Shown here: positions 1 to 9,491 of the stretch, in pieces
How the letters are laid out: every line of letters starts with the position of its first letter
How positions within the stretch are numbered: the stretch's first letter is position 1
Source of the DNA: Pseudomonadales bacterium
GTDB lineage: Bacteria > Pseudomonadota > Gammaproteobacteria > Pseudomonadales > Azotimanducaceae
Assembly (NCBI GenBank): GCA_012103505.1
Contig: WLWP01000001.1
Coordinates: 3,534,001-3,598,000 of the forward strand
DNA: 64,000 bases
Direction of reading: 5' to 3'
Notes under the pieces: generated by a model
The model's database searches: none
What the model was told of the DNA's origin: nothing
What the model saw: only the letters and a program-made list of their open reading frames with translations
Program-made: the position numbers and the translations under genes

Positions 1-179
1 TTCTCGATCACTGCGTCATCTTCAGCAACGTCTTCATCGAATGTGAAACCATAGGAAAAGCCGTTGCACCCTCCGCCAGTCACAAACACACGGAGTCTTA
101 ACGAGTCATCGCCTTCAGATTCAATCAGTCCGAGCACTTTGGCAGCCGCTCGGTCGGAAAATTCGATATTGGTATCCAT
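1..179 (-). CDS. erpA: Iron-sulfur cluster insertion protein ErpA (partial)
   Basis: The first 59 codons of an A-type iron-sulfur carrier of the HesB/IscA family; the gene runs off the left edge of the window. ErpA binds a [2Fe-2S]/[4Fe-4S] cluster and passes it to apo-enzymes in the cytoplasm. The segment [11 protein letters not shown] holds the first of three cluster-ligating cysteines typical of the family; the C-terminal CGC motif lies outside the window. The start is ATG at 179, giving [15 protein letters not shown]. It lies 42 bp downstream of the bactofilin gene on the same strand, a neighbourhood common in gammaproteobacteria. ErpA is preferred over IscA because of this neighbourhood; the sequence alone does not separate them completely. 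Confidence 0.85.
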   Translation of the reverse strand, partial: MDTNIEFSDRAAAKVLGLIESEGDDSLRLRVFVTGGGCNGFSYGFTFDEDVAEDDAVIE

Positions 180-221
180 AAGCCTATTATCCGCCTGCGC
201 TACGCTAGGCGCAAACTGGGT

Positions 222-632
222 TTAACTCTCGCCCTGCTGCGGAGTTTCAGCATTGAGAGGGAGCACATTGTCACCCCCAGGCTCAAGTTCGTGGACAAGT
301 TGGCCATCTACCATTGCACCCAGCTGCATTTCGATGAGTTTGTAGTGCAGATTGCCGCGCACTTTAGCCGCCGGTGCGAGTTCGACTTTGTTGCTGGCAA
401 AAACATTGCCTTCAATCAAGCCGTTGATCACGACATTTGGCACTCGAACCTCACCGGATACGCAGCCCTCTTCGCTGATAATGACAGTCGCTTTTTCATG
501 TTCGGCGAGCACATTGCCGTTAACCTTGCCACTGATGTAGAGCTGATCGGTGAATTTGATATCCCCGATGACCTCTGTATGCGACGCGACCAATGTCACT
601 CCTTTATCCATACCCTTACCTTTGCGCGCCAT
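222..632 (-). CDS. Bactofilin family cytoskeletal protein
   Basis: A 136-residue bactofilin (DUF583 fold). Bactofilins polymerise without nucleotide into filaments at the inner membrane and help place cell-wall or polarity factors. The central ~95 residues show the short glycine- and valine-rich beta-helix repeats of the family (ISGKVNGNVLAE, VSGEVRVPNVVINGLIEGNV, VRGNLHYK). They are flanked by a short basic N-terminus and a polar C-terminal tail. No transmembrane segment is seen. It lies between the DUF6776 gene and erpA on the same strand, the usual gammaproteobacterial arrangement, and was probably cotranscribed with both. Confidence 0.85.
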   Translation of the reverse strand: MARKGKGMDKGVTLVASHTEVIGDIKFTDQLYISGKVNGNVLAEHEKATVIISEEGCVSGEVRVPNVVINGLIEGNVFASNKVELAPAAKVRGNLHYKLIEMQLGAMVDGQLVHELEPGGDNVLPLNAETPQQGES

Positions 633-732
633 GAGAACCTCTTTACCTATCCTTTACCCATCTTCGTTGTTTCGACTCTGCAATTTGCACTCGATTCTTT
701 GCCTGAAGTCCGGCTGCCGCTTACTTATCACC

Positions 733-1449
733 TCAAGCAGCATCTGGCCACGGGAAAGTTGAGGTCAGAGGATCTTTGCCGTTCTGTGTTGCCGTCACGA
801 CAACTTCATTAGCCGTAAAATCTTGCGGCAATGTGAACTGACCTGTCAAATCCTGAAAGAATCGGAATTTGAATTTCAGAGGATACTGAGTGTCGTTTAC
901 CAAATCTGTGAACGACTTAACTACCACGCCGCCGCCCGCGTCTACGCCACGAACTTCTACAGCAACACTACCGCTGATGAAACGTCTCCGGATCGCCTTC
1001 TGAGTGAGTAAAATTTCAAAGTGATAGGCATCCGCAGCGCGAGGGGTGATATCAAGTTCAGCGATTTGCAATCCCGCCGCGAGCTCGCTTGGTGCCATCA
1101 AACTTTTATAGAATGTAACTTCCTCACTCAGGGTTTCGACCTGGCCTAAAAGTCCGGTCATGTCATCTCGCAACTGATTACCAGCAGAACGCTGCACGCG
1201 TGCACTTAGCTCCGCATCGATTAGCCTCTTTTCTCAGTCCTGTATGCGCGCGTTTGCAGATTCGAGATCTCCTGTGAGTAAGGTACTTGATGATCGCTCA
1301 GCAAATACTTTGTTTTCGCCCAATGCATAACCCGTCACTAGACAAATCACTCCGATTAATCCAGATAACACAACCACCATCGGACGCCGCCAAGGTCGAT
1401 ACTCGACAACTTGGTAGCGAGGCTGTTTGCCACTTGGCTGTTCCGAAAT
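733..1449 (-). pseudogene. DUF6776-type membrane-anchored protein, interrupted by an in-frame TGA
   Basis: Reading the minus strand from 1449 gives a 238-residue protein: a cytoplasmic N-terminus (RYQVVEYRPWRRP), one transmembrane helix (MVVVLSGLIGVICLVTGYAL), a coiled-coil stretch, and a C-terminal beta-rich domain ending TSTFPWPDAA. This matches the layout of the DUF6776 family that sits next to bactofilin genes. A TGA at 1236-1234 interrupts the frame between QD and EKRLIDAEL, with the same frame open on both sides. No ATG precedes the conserved N-terminus. An ATT at 1449 follows an AAGGAAG ribosome site at normal spacing and is the likeliest original start; an upstream TAA closes the frame. 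The downstream part (733-1197) could still be translated from GTG, but without the membrane anchor. Nonsense mutation or sequencing error are both possible. Function of the family is unknown to me. Confidence 0.7.
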
Positions 1450-1572
1450 TTTGCTTCCTTAATGGATGTGTAGAGGTCTGTATACTAGCAAGGCCAACTA
1501 GCGGGATAGAAGTTCCAACAAATCGGGCAGACTCTTACGCGTTTGCCAAGAAAACTATAACAGGATCGAAAT

Positions 1573-3312
1573 CTGAAACTGCCAGCTAACATCTCGATAG
1601 AAGCATTTCGGCGCCGCCTCGCCACCGCTAATGCACTGCCACAACTGGCACTTCTTGGATTACTAACGGGTTTGGTGACCGCCCTTGTTATCATCTCGTT
1701 CCGTTACCTCATTGAATATAGCGGCATCTTTTTGTTCGGCATGTCGGATGCTGAAAATTTCGAGGGCTTGGATATCGTGACCAGATCTAGCTTGGTCATC
1801 GGTGGCGCACTGTTGCTCGGTTTGCTTATGCAACGTTACAGTCCTTCCGCACGACGAGTTGGCGTCGTCCACGTCATGGAGCGTTTGTCACGCCACCAAG
1901 GCTACCTTCCCTTACGTAACGCAGTCATCCAGTTTTTCGGCGGCGCGATTGCTCTCATAAGTGGCCAGTCCGGCGGTCGTGAAGGTCCGGCGATTCATCT
2001 CGGAGCTACAGCTGCAAGCCTGCTCGGCCAACAATCCAAACTTCCCAATAATTCAATTCGAACGATGGTCGCATGTGGCACAGCAGCCGCTATTGCTTCG
2101 AGTTTTAATACCCCGATCGCTGGGGTCATCTTCGCGATGGAGGTTGTGATGATGGAATACACCGTCGCGAGCTTCGTCCCGATTATCGTCGCGTCTGTTT
2201 CATCCACGTTAATTACACAATATTTTTTTGGTGGCGAGCCTGCATTTACGGTCGGCTCTGAACACACCTACTCTGTACTCGAAATCCCCTACCTTGTTCT
2301 TGGCGGATTAATCATCGGGGCCTTCGCTGCCGGTTTCATTCAGCTGATCCAGGCTTTCGCACGTCTAGTGAAATGGCCCTTTTGGTTGCGCGTCACCTTG
2401 GCTGGTGGCATTACGGCTGCTTGTGCGCTCGCTCTTCCTCAAGTCTTAGGGGTTGGCTACGACACCGTTAACCAAATAATGGTCAGCGAAGTCTCCATGC
2501 TGCTCCTTATTGGCCTGTTATTCGCTAAAGCGCTTTGTAGCGCCGCGACCGTTGGCATGGGCATGCCAGTTGGCCTTATAGGACCTACAATGGTGATTGG
2601 CGCCTGCCTTGGTGGCATCTTTGGCAACGCACTAAATTTCTGGCAGGGGATAGACTTATCCATCGGTCTCTACGTCATGATCGGCATGTGCGCGATGATG
2701 GCTGCAGTTCTGCAAGCGCCGCTCGCAGCACTCATGGCTGTTCTAGAGATGACCGCAAATACCAACATTGTACTGCCCGCCATGGTGACCATTGTGGTCG
2801 CAACGATCGTCTGTAGCCAAGTCTTCGGTCAACGATCGGTGTTTATCTCAACATTGAATACACTCGGACTGCAGTACCCGCCGAATCCCGTGACCCTCCA
2901 TTTACAACGAATTGGCGCCGCGGCCATCATGGATCGATCTTTTGTCAGACTACCAAGCTCCATCCCGCACGCCCGAGCCAGCGAAGTTATCGAGAGCGGT
3001 GCTCGCTGGATTCTTGTAGAAAGCGATGAGGGTGATAATATCCGCGCCGCATTGAACTCAGCGGACCTCGCCGCATTTGTTCAAGAACGTGACACAGAGG
3101 AAAACGAGGTCCACTTGCTGGAGTTACCCGGTGAGCGGATGGACGTGACAACTATTGATGCCCAAGCAACCGCGGCCCAAGTACAGGAAGCGTTGGCAGA
3201 GGCACACGTCGAAGCCTGTGTTGTACAGAGAACGACCGCGCCCTTGATCACTCCCGTCATCGGAATCGTCACGCGCCGTCATTTAGACAATTATCGGAAT
3301 CTCGTCGAATGA
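1573..3312 (+). CDS. ClC-family chloride channel / H+-Cl- antiporter with degenerate C-terminal regulatory region
   Basis: A voltage-gated chloride channel family (ClC) integral membrane protein of about 579 residues. It has many hydrophobic helices and the motif GREGPAIHLGA, whose glutamate is the gating/proton glutamate of ClC antiporters. A later GMPVGLIGPTMVIGACLGG corresponds to the second selectivity-filter region. About 140 C-terminal residues after the membrane part resemble a weak pair of CBS-like units. Homology-like sequence (EAFRRRLATANALPQLALL) continues upstream of TTG 1672, but there is no ATG, GTG or TTG before the in-frame stop at 1558. CTG at 1573, seven bases after AGGA, is the likeliest start; TTG 1672 would cut into the first helix. 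The gene overlaps hemJ by ATGA, so the two are probably translationally coupled. Confidence 0.82.
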   Translation: MKLPANISIEAFRRRLATANALPQLALLGLLTGLVTALVIISFRYLIEYSGIFLFGMSDAENFEGLDIVTRSSLVIGGALLLGLLMQRYSPSARRVGVVHVMERLSRHQGYLPLRNAVIQFFGGAIALISGQSGGREGPAIHLGATAASLLGQQSKLPNNSIRTMVACGTAAAIASSFNTPIAGVIFAMEVVMMEYTVASFVPIIVASVSSTLITQYFFGGEPAFTVGSEHTYSVLEIPYLVLGGLIIGAFAAGFIQLIQAFARLVKWPFWLRVTLAGGITAACALALPQVLGVGYDTVNQIMVSEVSMLLLIGLLFAKALCSAATVGMGMPVGLIGPTMVIGACLGGIFGNALNFWQGIDLSIGLYVMIGMCAMMAAVLQAPLAALMAVLEMTANTNIVLPAMVTIVVATIVCSQVFGQRSVFISTLNTLGLQYPPNPVTLHLQRIGAAAIMDRSFVRLPSSIPHARASEVIESGARWILVESDEGDNIRAALNSADLAAFVQERDTEENEVHLLELPGERMDVTTIDAQATAAQVQEALAEAHVEACVVQRTTAPLITPVIGIVTRRHLDNYRNLVE

Positions 3313-3743
3313 CCCTTTATTTGTGGCTAAAAGCCTTCCATATCGTCGCTGTTATTTGTTGGTTTGCTGGGATTTTCTACTTACCGCGACTCTTCATCTA
3401 CCACGCTGCCGCATACGACGACGTGAGCAAAGAGCGGTTCCAGGTCATGGAGTCAAAGCTCTATCGCATCATCATGAATCCATCCATGCTCGTCACATTG
3501 GTTCTGGGGACCTGGATGCTTGTTGAGCGATGGCAGGCATACAGCACGCACACCTGGATGTGGTTAAAGATCGCGCTCGTTGTTGTTTTGGTTGGCTACC
3601 ACCATCACTGCCTAAAAATCATGAAGGAATTGGCAGCCGGAAACTCACCCCACTCCGACAAGTTCCTCCGCCTATTCAACGAGATCCCGGTGTTGATTCT
3701 AATTCCCATTGTTATCCTTGTTGTTGTCAAACCTTTCATCTGA
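3309..3743 (+). CDS. hemJ: HemJ-type protoporphyrinogen oxidase
   Basis: A 144-residue membrane protein of the HemJ (UPF0093) family, which oxidises protoporphyrinogen IX to protoporphyrin IX late in haem synthesis. It has four hydrophobic helices (about residues 5-25, 55-75, 82-100, 123-141). The conserved His of the first helix is in [16 protein letters not shown], and the characteristic YHHHCLK follows the third. Length is normal for the family. It starts inside the stop codon of the ClC gene and lies 10 bp ahead of hemL, another haem-pathway gene, which supports the call. Confidence 0.9.
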   Translation: MTLYLWLKAFHIVAVICWFAGIFYLPRLFIYHAAAYDDVSKERFQVMESKLYRIIMNPSMLVTLVLGTWMLVERWQAYSTHTWMWLKIALVVVLVGYHHHCLKIMKELAAGNSPHSDKFLRLFNEIPVLILIPIVILVVVKPFI

Positions 3744-3753
3744 GATCAAAACT

Positions 3754-5034
3754 ATGGACCGAACAAAATCTAGTGAATTGATCGCGCGCGCGAAAAAGAG
3801 TATCCCGGGTGGTGTTAACTCCCCTGTCAGAGCGTTCACTGGCGTCGGAGGCGACCCCGTCTTTTTCACTCACGGCGAAGGCGTCTATTTGTTCGATGTG
3901 GACGACAACCGATATATCGACTATGTGGCCTCATGGGGACCAATGATCCTCGGCCACAGTCACCCGGACACAGTCCAAGCTGTTGTCGCCCAAGCTACTA
4001 AAGCGCTCGGTTTTGGCGCGCCGACGGAGGGCGAGATCACGCTCGCCGAAAAAGTTATCGAATTAGTCCCCAGCATCGAGCAGGTGCGCATGGTTAACTC
4101 TGGCACAGAAGCTACGATGTCCGCCATCCGCCTGGCTCGAGGTTTTACCGAGCGAGATCTGATCCTCAAGTTCGCTGGGTGCTATCACGGTCACTCCGAT
4201 TCTCTACTCGTCAAAGCTGGCAGTGGCGTGCTCACATTAGGCATTCCAAATTCACCGGGAGTTCCGGAAGGCACCGCGGCCAATACGCTGACAGTTCCGT
4301 TTAACGATCTGGCCGCAGTACAAGAAGTTTTCGCGAAGTATCCAGGTCAGATCGCGTGCATCATTTTAGAACCCGTAGCCGGAAACATGGGCTGTATTCC
4401 GCCCGTACCCGGTTTTCTCGAAGGCCTACGCGAAATCTGTAACGATGACGGATCCGTGTTGATATTCGATGAGGTAATGACCGGCTTTCGAGTCTCCCTC
4501 GGTGGCGCTCAAGGTTACTACGGGGTTACGCCAGACCTAACCACGCTTGGTAAAATTGTGGGCGGCGGTCTCCCGGTCGGCGCCTTTGGCGGGCGCGCGG
4601 ACATCATGGCACGGATTGCACCCGTAGGACCCGTTTATCAAGCAGGTACACTCTCAGGCAACCCCTTGGCAGTCGCCGCCGGGCTCGCCATGTTGAACAA
4701 TCTTGAACCCAGTCTCTACGAGGGTATTGAACAAAGTACTGCACAACTAATCAGTGGTCTGGTAACTCGCGCCGAAGCTGCTGGCTTAAAAGTCACGAGC
4801 AATCATGTCTGTGGCATGTTTAGTCTGTTTTTCGATATCAACCAAGCGGACAACTACGACCACGTAGCCAATAGCAACGTGGACCGATTTAACAAATTCT
4901 TTCACGGGATGCTCGACGAAGGCATCTACCTCGCGCCATCCGCCTTCGAAACAGGCTTCATCTCTACGGAACACAGCACAGAGATCGTGACTGCCACCCT
5001 TGATGCAGCCGAACGAGTCTTCGCCACCCTCTAA
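3754..5034 (+). CDS. hemL: Glutamate-1-semialdehyde 2,1-aminomutase
   Basis: A PLP-dependent aminomutase of 426 residues that converts glutamate-1-semialdehyde to 5-aminolevulinate, the first committed tetrapyrrole precursor in the C5 pathway. Visible landmarks are [12 protein letters not shown] near the N-terminus, [16 protein letters not shown] (phosphate-binding), [12 protein letters not shown] (PLP-ring aspartate) and [18 protein letters not shown] with the Schiff-base lysine near residue 264. ATG 3754 gives the family-typical [15 protein letters not shown]; the longer open frame upstream is not needed. It follows hemJ by 10 bp. Confidence 0.96.
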   Translation: MDRTKSSELIARAKKSIPGGVNSPVRAFTGVGGDPVFFTHGEGVYLFDVDDNRYIDYVASWGPMILGHSHPDTVQAVVAQATKALGFGAPTEGEITLAEKVIELVPSIEQVRMVNSGTEATMSAIRLARGFTERDLILKFAGCYHGHSDSLLVKAGSGVLTLGIPNSPGVPEGTAANTLTVPFNDLAAVQEVFAKYPGQIACIILEPVAGNMGCIPPVPGFLEGLREICNDDGSVLIFDEVMTGFRVSLGGAQGYYGVTPDLTTLGKIVGGGLPVGAFGGRADIMARIAPVGPVYQAGTLSGNPLAVAAGLAMLNNLEPSLYEGIEQSTAQLISGLVTRAEAAGLKVTSNHVCGMFSLFFDINQADNYDHVANSNVDRFNKFFHGMLDEGIYLAPSAFETGFISTEHSTEIVTATLDAAERVFATL

Positions 5035-5070
5035 CCAGACTCACTCTCTAACCAACTTTCTCTCTAACCA
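5029..5070. repeat. Three spaced copies of CTCTAACCA between hemL and the PfkB gene
   Basis: The 9-mer CTCTAACCA occurs at 5029-5037 (overlapping the hemL stop codon), 5046-5054 and 5062-5070, a period of 17 and 16 bases. The intervening bases are similar but not identical, as in a tandem duplication that has begun to decay. No hairpin terminator is seen in this gap. Confidence 0.8.
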
Positions 5071-5086
5071 GATTTAAAGGAACATT

Positions 5087-6076
5087 ATGTACGACGTCTT
5101 TGGCCTCGGAAACGCCATTGTGGATACAGAACTTCGGGTCGACGAGAGCTTCCTCTCCGACCAAGATATCGCCAAGGGTCATATGACACTAGTCGACACG
5201 CCTCGCATGCACGACCTTCTGGAGGCGTTAGAGGGACAGCCTAGAGTTCGTTCTAGCGGTGGCTCGGCTGCCAACACCATCGTTGCTCTACAGTCACTTG
5301 GTTACAGTACAGGCTATGGGTGCAAGGTTGCCAATGACGAGACAGGGCGATTTTTCCTCGAACACATGGCTGAGTGTGGGGTCGACATAAACACCAGCGC
5401 CGCCACCACCGATAATCACTCGGGGCAATGCCTGATATTGATTACGAGTGATGCTGAGCGAACAATGAACACCGATCTCGGTATTTCGGCCGCCTTATCT
5501 CAAAGTGATATCAACTTTGAACGGCTTGCTGGTGCAAAGTACTTTTATGCAGAAGGCTATCTCAGTGCATCACCAGACAGCGCCGCGGCAGTCCGTGCTT
5601 GTCGCGATGCTGGACGAGAGACTGGTGTGGCCACCGCAATCTCTCTTTCTGATCCATCAATGGTCGAGATATTTCGAGATCAGCTGACAGACATGATGGG
5701 CAACGGCGTCGACTTAATTTTTTGCAATGAAGAAGAAGCGCTAACTTGGGCCAAGACGGATCGAGTAGATCTAGCGGTCGCAGAGCTCAAAGATATCTCA
5801 CCAGAGGTGTACGTCACCCTCGGTGCACGGGGTTCAATCGCGGTAACCAATGGAAACGCACAGGAAGCGGGCGGCTACGAAGCTAAGGCAGTTGACACCA
5901 CAGGCGCAGGTGATATCTATGCGGGCACCTGCCTCGCAGCGCGTCTAAGTGGTGCAGAACCCGTTGCAGCCGCAAGATTCGCAAATTTCTGTGCAGCAGA
6001 ATTGGTCTCGCATTACGGCGCGAGGCTGACAAACGCGGATGACTATCTCGCATTAAAGGAAAAATTCACCGGGTAG
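5087..6076 (+). CDS. PfkB-family sugar/nucleoside kinase, adenosine-kinase-like
   Basis: A 329-residue ribokinase-superfamily kinase. The N-terminal GNAIVDTELRVDE, the substrate-binding SSGGSAANTIVALQSLG (about residues 55-72) and the C-terminal signature VDTTGAGDIYAGT with catalytic aspartate (near residue 274) are all present. Marine and pseudomonad proteins of this type are annotated as adenosine kinases, which would salvage adenosine to AMP, but the substrate is not proven by sequence. ATG 5087 follows an AAAGGAACATT ribosome site. Its 3' end overlaps the convergent sfsA by 24 bp. Confidence 0.85.
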   Translation: MYDVFGLGNAIVDTELRVDESFLSDQDIAKGHMTLVDTPRMHDLLEALEGQPRVRSSGGSAANTIVALQSLGYSTGYGCKVANDETGRFFLEHMAECGVDINTSAATTDNHSGQCLILITSDAERTMNTDLGISAALSQSDINFERLAGAKYFYAEGYLSASPDSAAAVRACRDAGRETGVATAISLSDPSMVEIFRDQLTDMMGNGVDLIFCNEEEALTWAKTDRVDLAVAELKDISPEVYVTLGARGSIAVTNGNAQEAGGYEAKAVDTTGAGDIYAGTCLAARLSGAEPVAAARFANFCAAELVSHYGARLTNADDYLALKEKFTG

Positions 6077-6763
6077 CGCATATTCATTGATGGAAAAATC
6101 TAGCTTTCGATCAAGAACAACTGTCCTCAAGTCTGTCGACATACCGTAAGCGCGAATCTCGATGCCAGCCTCGATCGCCGTTCGTAAGGCATCTGCATAG
6201 GCTGGATGTATGTCACGAGCAGGTTGTACACGCTCGATGCCCAAGTGCTGAACACAGAATATCAGCACACCGCGGCGGCCATCAGCGACCATGCGCTGCA
6301 GTGCGTGAACATGCTTTAGCGCTCGCTCGCTCACGGCATCCGGGAAGGCTCCAAGTCCATCAGCGAGAGCCAAAGTAACTGACTTCACTTCGATGTATGC
6401 GTCGCCCACTTGGAAGTCGAAGCGGCCACCACCACCCGGAATCGCAGCTTCCGCTTTAATCGTCCCCGCAAAGCCATCTAGCACGCCGTTGCTGAGCGCC
6501 TCACCCACTAACTTGTTGGCACGCCCCGTATTCACGCTGCACAAGCCCTGGCTCGTATCCACAAACTCCCACGTGGCTGCATGTTTTCGTTTTGGGTTGT
6601 CTGACAAAGAGTACCAAACGGGCCACCCTGGATCTGCGCAGCCAGTCATCGCGCCGGTGTTTGGGCAGTGAGCTGTGATGACACCATCGGCGGTTTCGAT
6701 ATCTGCAAGAAACCTCTTATAGCGCTTGATCAAAGTCCCTTCGTATAGGGTTGGTAGTTCCAT
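6053..6763 (-). CDS. sfsA: SfsA family DNA/sugar fermentation stimulation protein
   Basis: A 236-residue SfsA protein. The family carries a PD-(D/E)XK nuclease-like core and was first linked to maltose metabolism in E. coli; the molecular role is uncertain. Recognisable blocks are KRYKRFLADIETADG, AHCPNTGAMTGC, VNTGRANKLVGEAL and FDFQVGDAYIEVKSVTLA. The last contains the D...E.K residues of the nuclease-like site. ATG 6763 is used because it follows the aminotransferase stop by three bases, so translation is probably coupled. It ends overlapping the PfkB gene in convergent orientation. Confidence 0.92.
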   Translation of the reverse strand: MELPTLYEGTLIKRYKRFLADIETADGVITAHCPNTGAMTGCADPGWPVWYSLSDNPKRKHAATWEFVDTSQGLCSVNTGRANKLVGEALSNGVLDGFAGTIKAEAAIPGGGGRFDFQVGDAYIEVKSVTLALADGLGAFPDAVSERALKHVHALQRMVADGRRGVLIFCVQHLGIERVQPARDIHPAYADALRTAIEAGIEIRAYGMSTDLRTVVLDRKLDFSINEYALPGEFFL

Positions 6764-6766
6764 CAA

Positions 6767-7921
6767 CTACCAGGCTTGCAAAGCCTGAGCGAGCCTATCC
6801 AATGCCAGATCGATCGACGCCATCGATGTTGTGTAAGCAAAGCGCACATAACGGTCGTTCTCGTTGGCGCCAAAATCTTCACCTGGGGTCACTGCAACAA
6901 AATACTCATCGAGTAGGCGCTGGCAAAACTCCGTACTCGTCAAGCCTGTATGACTCACATCGACGTAAAGATAGAAAGCGCCGTTAGGTCGAACCGGAAT
7001 TTGGAACCCCAACGCTAACAAACCCTCATAGAGGCGCTCACAGCGCGCATCAAATTCTCTCGCTCGCTCCTCATGAATCTGCATCGAATCCAGATCAAAC
7101 GCACTAAGCGCAGCATATTGCGCTGGCGTACTCGGACAAATAAATAGGTTTTGCGCCAGCCGTGTCACGTACTCAATGGCCTGCTCTGGAACGACGATCC
7201 AGCCTAGCCGCCACCCAGTCATCCCGAAGTATTTGGAGAAGCTATTTAAAATGAATAGCTCTTGGCTAATCGATAGACCCGTCCGATAGACCTCACCGCG
7301 CACCAATCCTTGATAGATCTCATCGAGAACGAAGAAACCATCTTGATTTGCGACGTACCCGGCAATCTCTTGAAGATCAGAGCTGTGGAGCATAGTGCCA
7401 GTCGGATTTGCCGGGGACGCTAACAACACACCCTTCGTTCTCGCGGTCCATGCGTCCCGAATATCTGTAACCTTCGGTTGAAATCCGTTGTTTGCAGTCA
7501 CAATCATCGGCCGCGGCACACCTCCAACCAATTGCGCAAAAACTTCGTTGCACGGATAACCCGGATCAGTAATCAGAATTTCATCGCCTGGATTAAGCAG
7601 GAGTGCTGACAACAATGTCAGCCCGCCACTTGCACCGCTGGTGATGATTATTCGCTCTGGGCACACCTCAACCCCTAATTCGGCATAGTGGGCAGCAATT
7701 TTTTCTCGCAGCGGAATGATCCCAGTTGCGGCTGTATATTTGGTTTTTCCATCCGCTAGTGCCACTCGACCTGCTTCCACAATCGGAGCAGCCGTCGAAA
7801 AGTCGGGTTCCCCAACTTCCAAATGGACCACTTCATGTCCCGCCGCCTCTAGCTCTCCGGCGCGCGCGAGAACTTCCATCACCCTAAAGGGTGCTATCTT
7901 GTCTAATCGTTGCGCAAACAT
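6767..7921 (-). CDS. Class I/II PLP-dependent aminotransferase
   Basis: A fold-type I aspartate-aminotransferase-like enzyme of about 384 residues. Landmarks: EVGEPDFSTAAPIVEA, YTAATGIIPLREKIA, ITSGASGGLTLLSALL, ASPANPTGTML, and NSFSKYFGMTGWRLGW with the PLP lysine (near residue 234). The terminal arginine region is VRFAYTTSM. It probably transaminates an amino acid with 2-oxoglutarate; the specific substrate cannot be read. The same type of gene sits next to dksA in Pseudomonas. ATG 7921 is chosen over GTG 7927, six bases upstream. It is divergent from dksA. Confidence 0.88.
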   Translation of the reverse strand: MFAQRLDKIAPFRVMEVLARAGELEAAGHEVVHLEVGEPDFSTAAPIVEAGRVALADGKTKYTAATGIIPLREKIAAHYAELGVEVCPERIIITSGASGGLTLLSALLLNPGDEILITDPGYPCNEVFAQLVGGVPRPMIVTANNGFQPKVTDIRDAWTARTKGVLLASPANPTGTMLHSSDLQEIAGYVANQDGFFVLDEIYQGLVRGEVYRTGLSISQELFILNSFSKYFGMTGWRLGWIVVPEQAIEYVTRLAQNLFICPSTPAQYAALSAFDLDSMQIHEERAREFDARCERLYEGLLALGFQIPVRPNGAFYLYVDVSHTGLTSTEFCQRLLDEYFVAVTPGEDFGANENDRYVRFAYTTSMASIDLALDRLAQALQAW

Positions 7922-8085
7922 GCGCACTTAATACCAGCCTGTGCTCTCGCCCACAACTTAAGAATCCCACATAAAATTCCGCCACTTCTCCAGTTAATTA
8001 ATATGGAGTTCCGCAAGTTGTTCTGGTAGCTTACGCGCCCTTCGAAATATGAGGGCGGCTAACCGCCTGCGTACTAGGACTTCAA

Positions 8086-8595
8086 ATGGCTACAAAAGCA
8101 AAGACCCCTGCTAAGAAGACAAAAAAGGCAGCGCCCAAGTCGAAAGCGTCCAGCAAAAAAGCTGCCGCCGCGGCCGGTGATTCAGCGTTTCGGAACTACA
8201 CGCCGTACGAACCGAAAAAGAGCGAAATCTACATGAACGACCAACAACTCGTTCATTTCAAGCAAATACTGATGAACTGGCGCCAAGAACTTATGGAGGA
8301 GGTCGATCGGACCGTCCACCATATGCAAGATGAGGCGGCAAATTTCCCTGATCCTGCTGATCGAGCGACCCAGGAGGAAGAATTCAGTATTGAGCTGCGC
8401 ACACGAGACCGCGAGCGCAAACTGATCAAAAAGATCGATCAAACTATGGAGCGAGTCGATCAAGAAGATTACGGCTACTGTGACACCTGCGGCATCGAAA
8501 TCGGTCTCAGACGACTTGAGGCTCGTCCCACCGCAACTCAGTGCGTCGACTGCAAATCGCTAGATGAGATCAAGGAAAAACAAATCCGCGGCTAA
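8086..8595 (+). CDS. dksA: RNA polymerase-binding transcription factor DksA
   Basis: A 169-residue DksA. It binds the secondary channel of RNA polymerase and, with ppGpp, changes promoter choice in the stringent response. It has the coiled-coil region with [17 protein letters not shown], where the tip aspartates lie, and a four-cysteine zinc finger ([12 protein letters not shown] ... [16 protein letters not shown]). The first ~33 residues are a lysine/alanine-rich tail ([15 protein letters not shown]), also common in pseudomonad DksA. It opens the plus-strand run dksA-gluQ-cbrB-like-pcnB. A small inverted repeat (8054-8067) lies in its leader. Confidence 0.97.
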   Translation: MATKAKTPAKKTKKAAPKSKASSKKAAAAAGDSAFRNYTPYEPKKSEIYMNDQQLVHFKQILMNWRQELMEEVDRTVHHMQDEAANFPDPADRATQEEEFSIELRTRDRERKLIKKIDQTMERVDQEDYGYCDTCGIEIGLRRLEARPTATQCVDCKSLDEIKEKQIRG

Positions 8596-8603
8596 GCTAG
8601 CCT

Positions 8604-9482
8604 ATGCCACGTGAAGCAATCTCAGTGGGACGGTTCGCGCCGTCCCCTACTGGACCGCTTCACATGGGTTCACTGGTTATGGCGACAGCCAGCTATCTAG
8701 ACGCTAAACAACGGGCGGGCGATTGGTTTATTCGCATAGATGACATTGACCCACCGCGCGCCCAAACTGGTGCGACAGAACGTATCCTCGCAAGCCTCGC
8801 TGCACATGGCCTGCACTCAGACCAAAGCATCCAATACCAATCAAAGCACAGCCACCACTACCAGGCTGCTTACGAAGCGTTGCAACCTGACCTGTTCTAT
8901 TGCACCTGTACTCGCGCCGTCCTCAAAGATACGCCAATCTATCCCGGCACATGTAGATCACAACGAACACCTATCGAAGGCGCCGCAACACGCATAGATG
9001 TTTCAACCTGGCAGCCCATCGAGATTCAAGATGGCTATCTTGGCAAGCAAATTTTCACAGCCAACGTTGATTTTGGCGACTTCATTATTAAGCGCAAAGA
9101 CGGCTTGTGGGCCTACAACTTTGCCACGGCGGTCGACGACAGCCGCGACGTAAGTCACGTCGTTAGAGGGCAAGATTTGGCAGAACTCACAGGACCACAA
9201 GTCGGCTTAATACGGGCGTTAGGAAAATTGATACCTTCCTACAGCCATCTGCCTTTACTCAAGTTCCCTGAAGGAGACAAGCTCAGCAAGCATACCCATG
9301 CGCCAGCGATCAATGACAACGACGCGATAGCCAACCTCCGACTTACACTTGCGAAACTAGGTGTTATCGCAGCCGACGCTCCAACTATTGAGCAATTACT
9401 AGAAAATGCAGTAAGTTTTTGGCAATTGAGCCGGATCCCCAAATCACTTGAGCCCTTCCCTCGCGCGGAGAACGGTTGCTAA
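8604..9482 (+). CDS. gluQ: Glutamyl-Q tRNA(Asp) synthetase
   Basis: A 292-residue GluRS paralogue lacking the anticodon-binding domain. It attaches glutamate to queuosine in the wobble position of tRNA-Asp. The HIGH-type motif reads FAPSPTGPLHMGS and the KMSKS-type motif GDKLSKHTHAP. The zinc-binding segment FYCTCTRAVLKDTPIYPGTC is intact. It follows dksA by eight bases, the conserved pair in gammaproteobacteria. In Pseudomonas the next gene is the sensor kinase cbrA; here that gene is absent and the cbrB-like regulator follows after nine bases. Confidence 0.95.
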   Translation: MPREAISVGRFAPSPTGPLHMGSLVMATASYLDAKQRAGDWFIRIDDIDPPRAQTGATERILASLAAHGLHSDQSIQYQSKHSHHYQAAYEALQPDLFYCTCTRAVLKDTPIYPGTCRSQRTPIEGAATRIDVSTWQPIEIQDGYLGKQIFTANVDFGDFIIKRKDGLWAYNFATAVDDSRDVSHVVRGQDLAELTGPQVGLIRALGKLIPSYSHLPLLKFPEGDKLSKHTHAPAINDNDAIANLRLTLAKLGVIAADAPTIEQLLENAVSFWQLSRIPKSLEPFPRAENGC

Positions 9483-9491
9483 TATCACACT

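Noticed and set aside
291..812. 173-codon open frame on plus opposite the bactofilin gene
   Set aside because: It is a shadow of the bactofilin frame and spans two real genes without protein-like motifs.
1234..1236. TGA in DUF6776 as a selenocysteine codon
   Set aside because: The residue is in a coiled-coil stretch where no selenocysteine would be expected, and no SECIS-like hairpin directly follows; a nonsense change or error is simpler.
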